Shown here: one piece after another, positions 5,209 through 6,019 of the stretch
Layout of the letters: the number at the start of each line of letters is the position of its first letter
How positions within the stretch are numbered: the first letter of the stretch is position 1
Origin: Actinomycetes bacterium
Lineage (GTDB): Bacteria > Actinomycetota > Acidimicrobiia > Acidimicrobiales > RAAP-2
Reading direction: 5' to 3'
NCBI GenBank assembly: GCA_021807965.1
Contig: JAKBCI010000110.1
Coordinates: 1-6,019, forward strand
Length of the DNA stretch: 6,019 nt
Program-made: the position numbers and the translations under genes
Notes under the pieces: model-generated
Told to the model about the DNA's origin: nothing
What the model saw: only the letters and a program-made list of their open reading frames with translations
The model's database searches: none

Positions 5209-6019
5209 CTATTCCGCCTCTGGCACCCCGAGGATGCAGGCGGTCACCCGTTCATCGAGAGGTGCCGCTGCGGGAAGATCTGTGAAGCGCTCGGAGAAGT
5301 CCGCGAAGTCTGGAGTCTCGTGCTGCAGCCGAGCGGTTACGTCTCGCAGGAGGATGTAGCGCCGCCGCCGTGTCTCTTCTCGTTGTTGAGCAAGAAACGG
5401 TGAAACGAACTCGAGCCATCGTTCGGCGACAAGATGGGGGTCTACAGCGGTGTTCTTCGGGCTCGCGAGTGTCGCGAGTTGCGCCCACAGCATGCCGGTC
5501 TCTTCATCGTGTTCCTTTCGAGACCGCGCGGCCCACGACGTGATGACGGTCTCCATCTGGCTGAGCGCACGAATCATTCGCTTCGGGAGGAGCTGGCGCT
5601 CTGCCACGGTGGCGACGTCGAGGCATCGGTCCAACACGGCTGCGGCGACGTCGTCGAACTCCCTGTTATGGGGATCCTCATCCAACAGATTCCTCAGACG
5701 GGACGCCACATCTGCGAGGTCTGTTGTAAACCCTCCCGAAATCGATGGATCGACCAACAGCCACCGCGGTGCGCCGTGGGCAGCGGCCGCGATCGAGAAG
5801 AATGCCCACGGATGGCGTGAGCGAAGTGGGGCAACCCGCGCCATGACCCGGCTGGTCTCCGTGCGGTAGTGATCGTAGACATCGGTCGAGACGATGGCTG
5901 TGGGCCCCGACACCAATTGGCGAATCGGTTCAAGGGCGTCTTGGATCCCGTCCCAGGGTTCGCGCTGCGCCTTCGATAGCTCGTCGATCTGGTCGGTGGC
6001 GGTGACGATGACCGCGTCG
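5209..6019 (-). CDS. C-terminal part of an unrecognised protein, 5' end outside the window
   Basis: The frame is open from the right edge (first full codon 6018) to a TAG at 5209: 269 residues of a longer protein. A TTG at 5916 is available as a start but has no ribosome binding site, and the frame stays coding-like upstream (DAVIVTATDQIDELSKAQ), so the true start is probably outside. The sequence is mostly helical and charged, with one hydrophobic patch (HPWAFFSIAAAAHGAPRWLL), a dense basic/acidic stretch (QQREETRRRRY) and a C-terminus DERVTACILGVPEAE. I see no P-loop, zinc ligands, membrane segment or nuclease motif. The pattern ERQLLPKRMIRALSQM near the middle faintly recalls C-terminal regions of large SNF2/RapA-type helicases, but I cannot confirm this. 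Its GC content (about 61% by samples) is slightly below that of gnd and pgi samples, and it borders the repeat-rich gap. Function is left open. Confidence 0.7.
   Translation of the reverse strand, partial: DAVIVTATDQIDELSKAQREPWDGIQDALEPIRQLVSGPTAIVSTDVYDHYRTETSRVMARVAPLRSRHPWAFFSIAAAAHGAPRWLLVDPSISGGFTTDLADVASRLRNLLDEDPHNREFDDVAAAVLDRCLDVATVAERQLLPKRMIRALSQMETVITSWAARSRKEHDEETGMLWAQLATLASPKNTAVDPHLVAERWLEFVSPFLAQQREETRRRRYILLRDVTARLQHETPDFADFSERFTDLPAAAPLDERVTACILGVPEAE

Noticed and set aside
5111..5359. 82-codon plus-strand frame with a GTG start
   Set aside because: It overlaps the C-terminus of the right-edge gene on the other strand and has no clear ribosome site or motif. The opposite frame is longer and more coding-like.
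1..6019. CRISPR array, rRNA, riboswitch, transposase or phage genes
   Set aside because: I found no regularly spaced repeats, no conserved rRNA or riboswitch core and no transposase or integrase motifs on either strand.

Overview
The window is high-GC DNA with a compact minus-strand gene layout, frequent GTG/ATG starts and a coupled sugar-phosphate gene pair. It also encodes a Thr-rich-linker lipoprotein with a DUF4232-like domain. Together these suggest an actinobacterium. A member of the Acidimicrobiia is plausible from the style of the lipoprotein, but that is inference only. Every gene I can support lies on the minus strand, so transcription runs from right to left.

Right edge (5209-6019): the C-terminal part of a large unrecognised protein that enters from outside the window. 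Next is a gap of about 500 bases (4703-5208). Its right half is clearly AT-richer than the rest (about 52% GC by hand count over 5011-5210) and holds short direct and inverted repeats and a very strong hairpin. Its left half holds a 45-codon ORF that may be a real small gene or a gene remnant. Then comes a HAD-superfamily hydrolase of the type II haloacid dehalogenase class (3986-4702), followed by a 218-base gap with no gene (3768-3985).

Left half: a secreted two-domain lipoprotein (2775-3767), a short gap with two small hairpins and a candidate promoter, then pgi (glucose-6-phosphate isomerase, 1018-2655 or 2688). The pgi stop overlaps the start of a decarboxylating 6-phosphogluconate dehydrogenase gene (gnd, YqeC-like short form) in an ATGA junction. 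gnd runs off the left edge with only a few codons likely missing.

The pgi-gnd pair links the glycolytic hexose-phosphate pool to the oxidative pentose phosphate route: isomerase at glucose-6-phosphate, dehydrogenase at 6-phosphogluconate to ribulose-5-phosphate. The glucose-6-phosphate dehydrogenase expected between them in the pathway is not in the window and could lie beyond the left edge. The lipoprotein and HAD hydrolase look like separate transcription units with no evident pathway link. The left two thirds is ordinary core-genome sequence. Only the right third (4800-6019) has an accessory-region feel, and I see no clear evidence of a new multi-gene system within this window.
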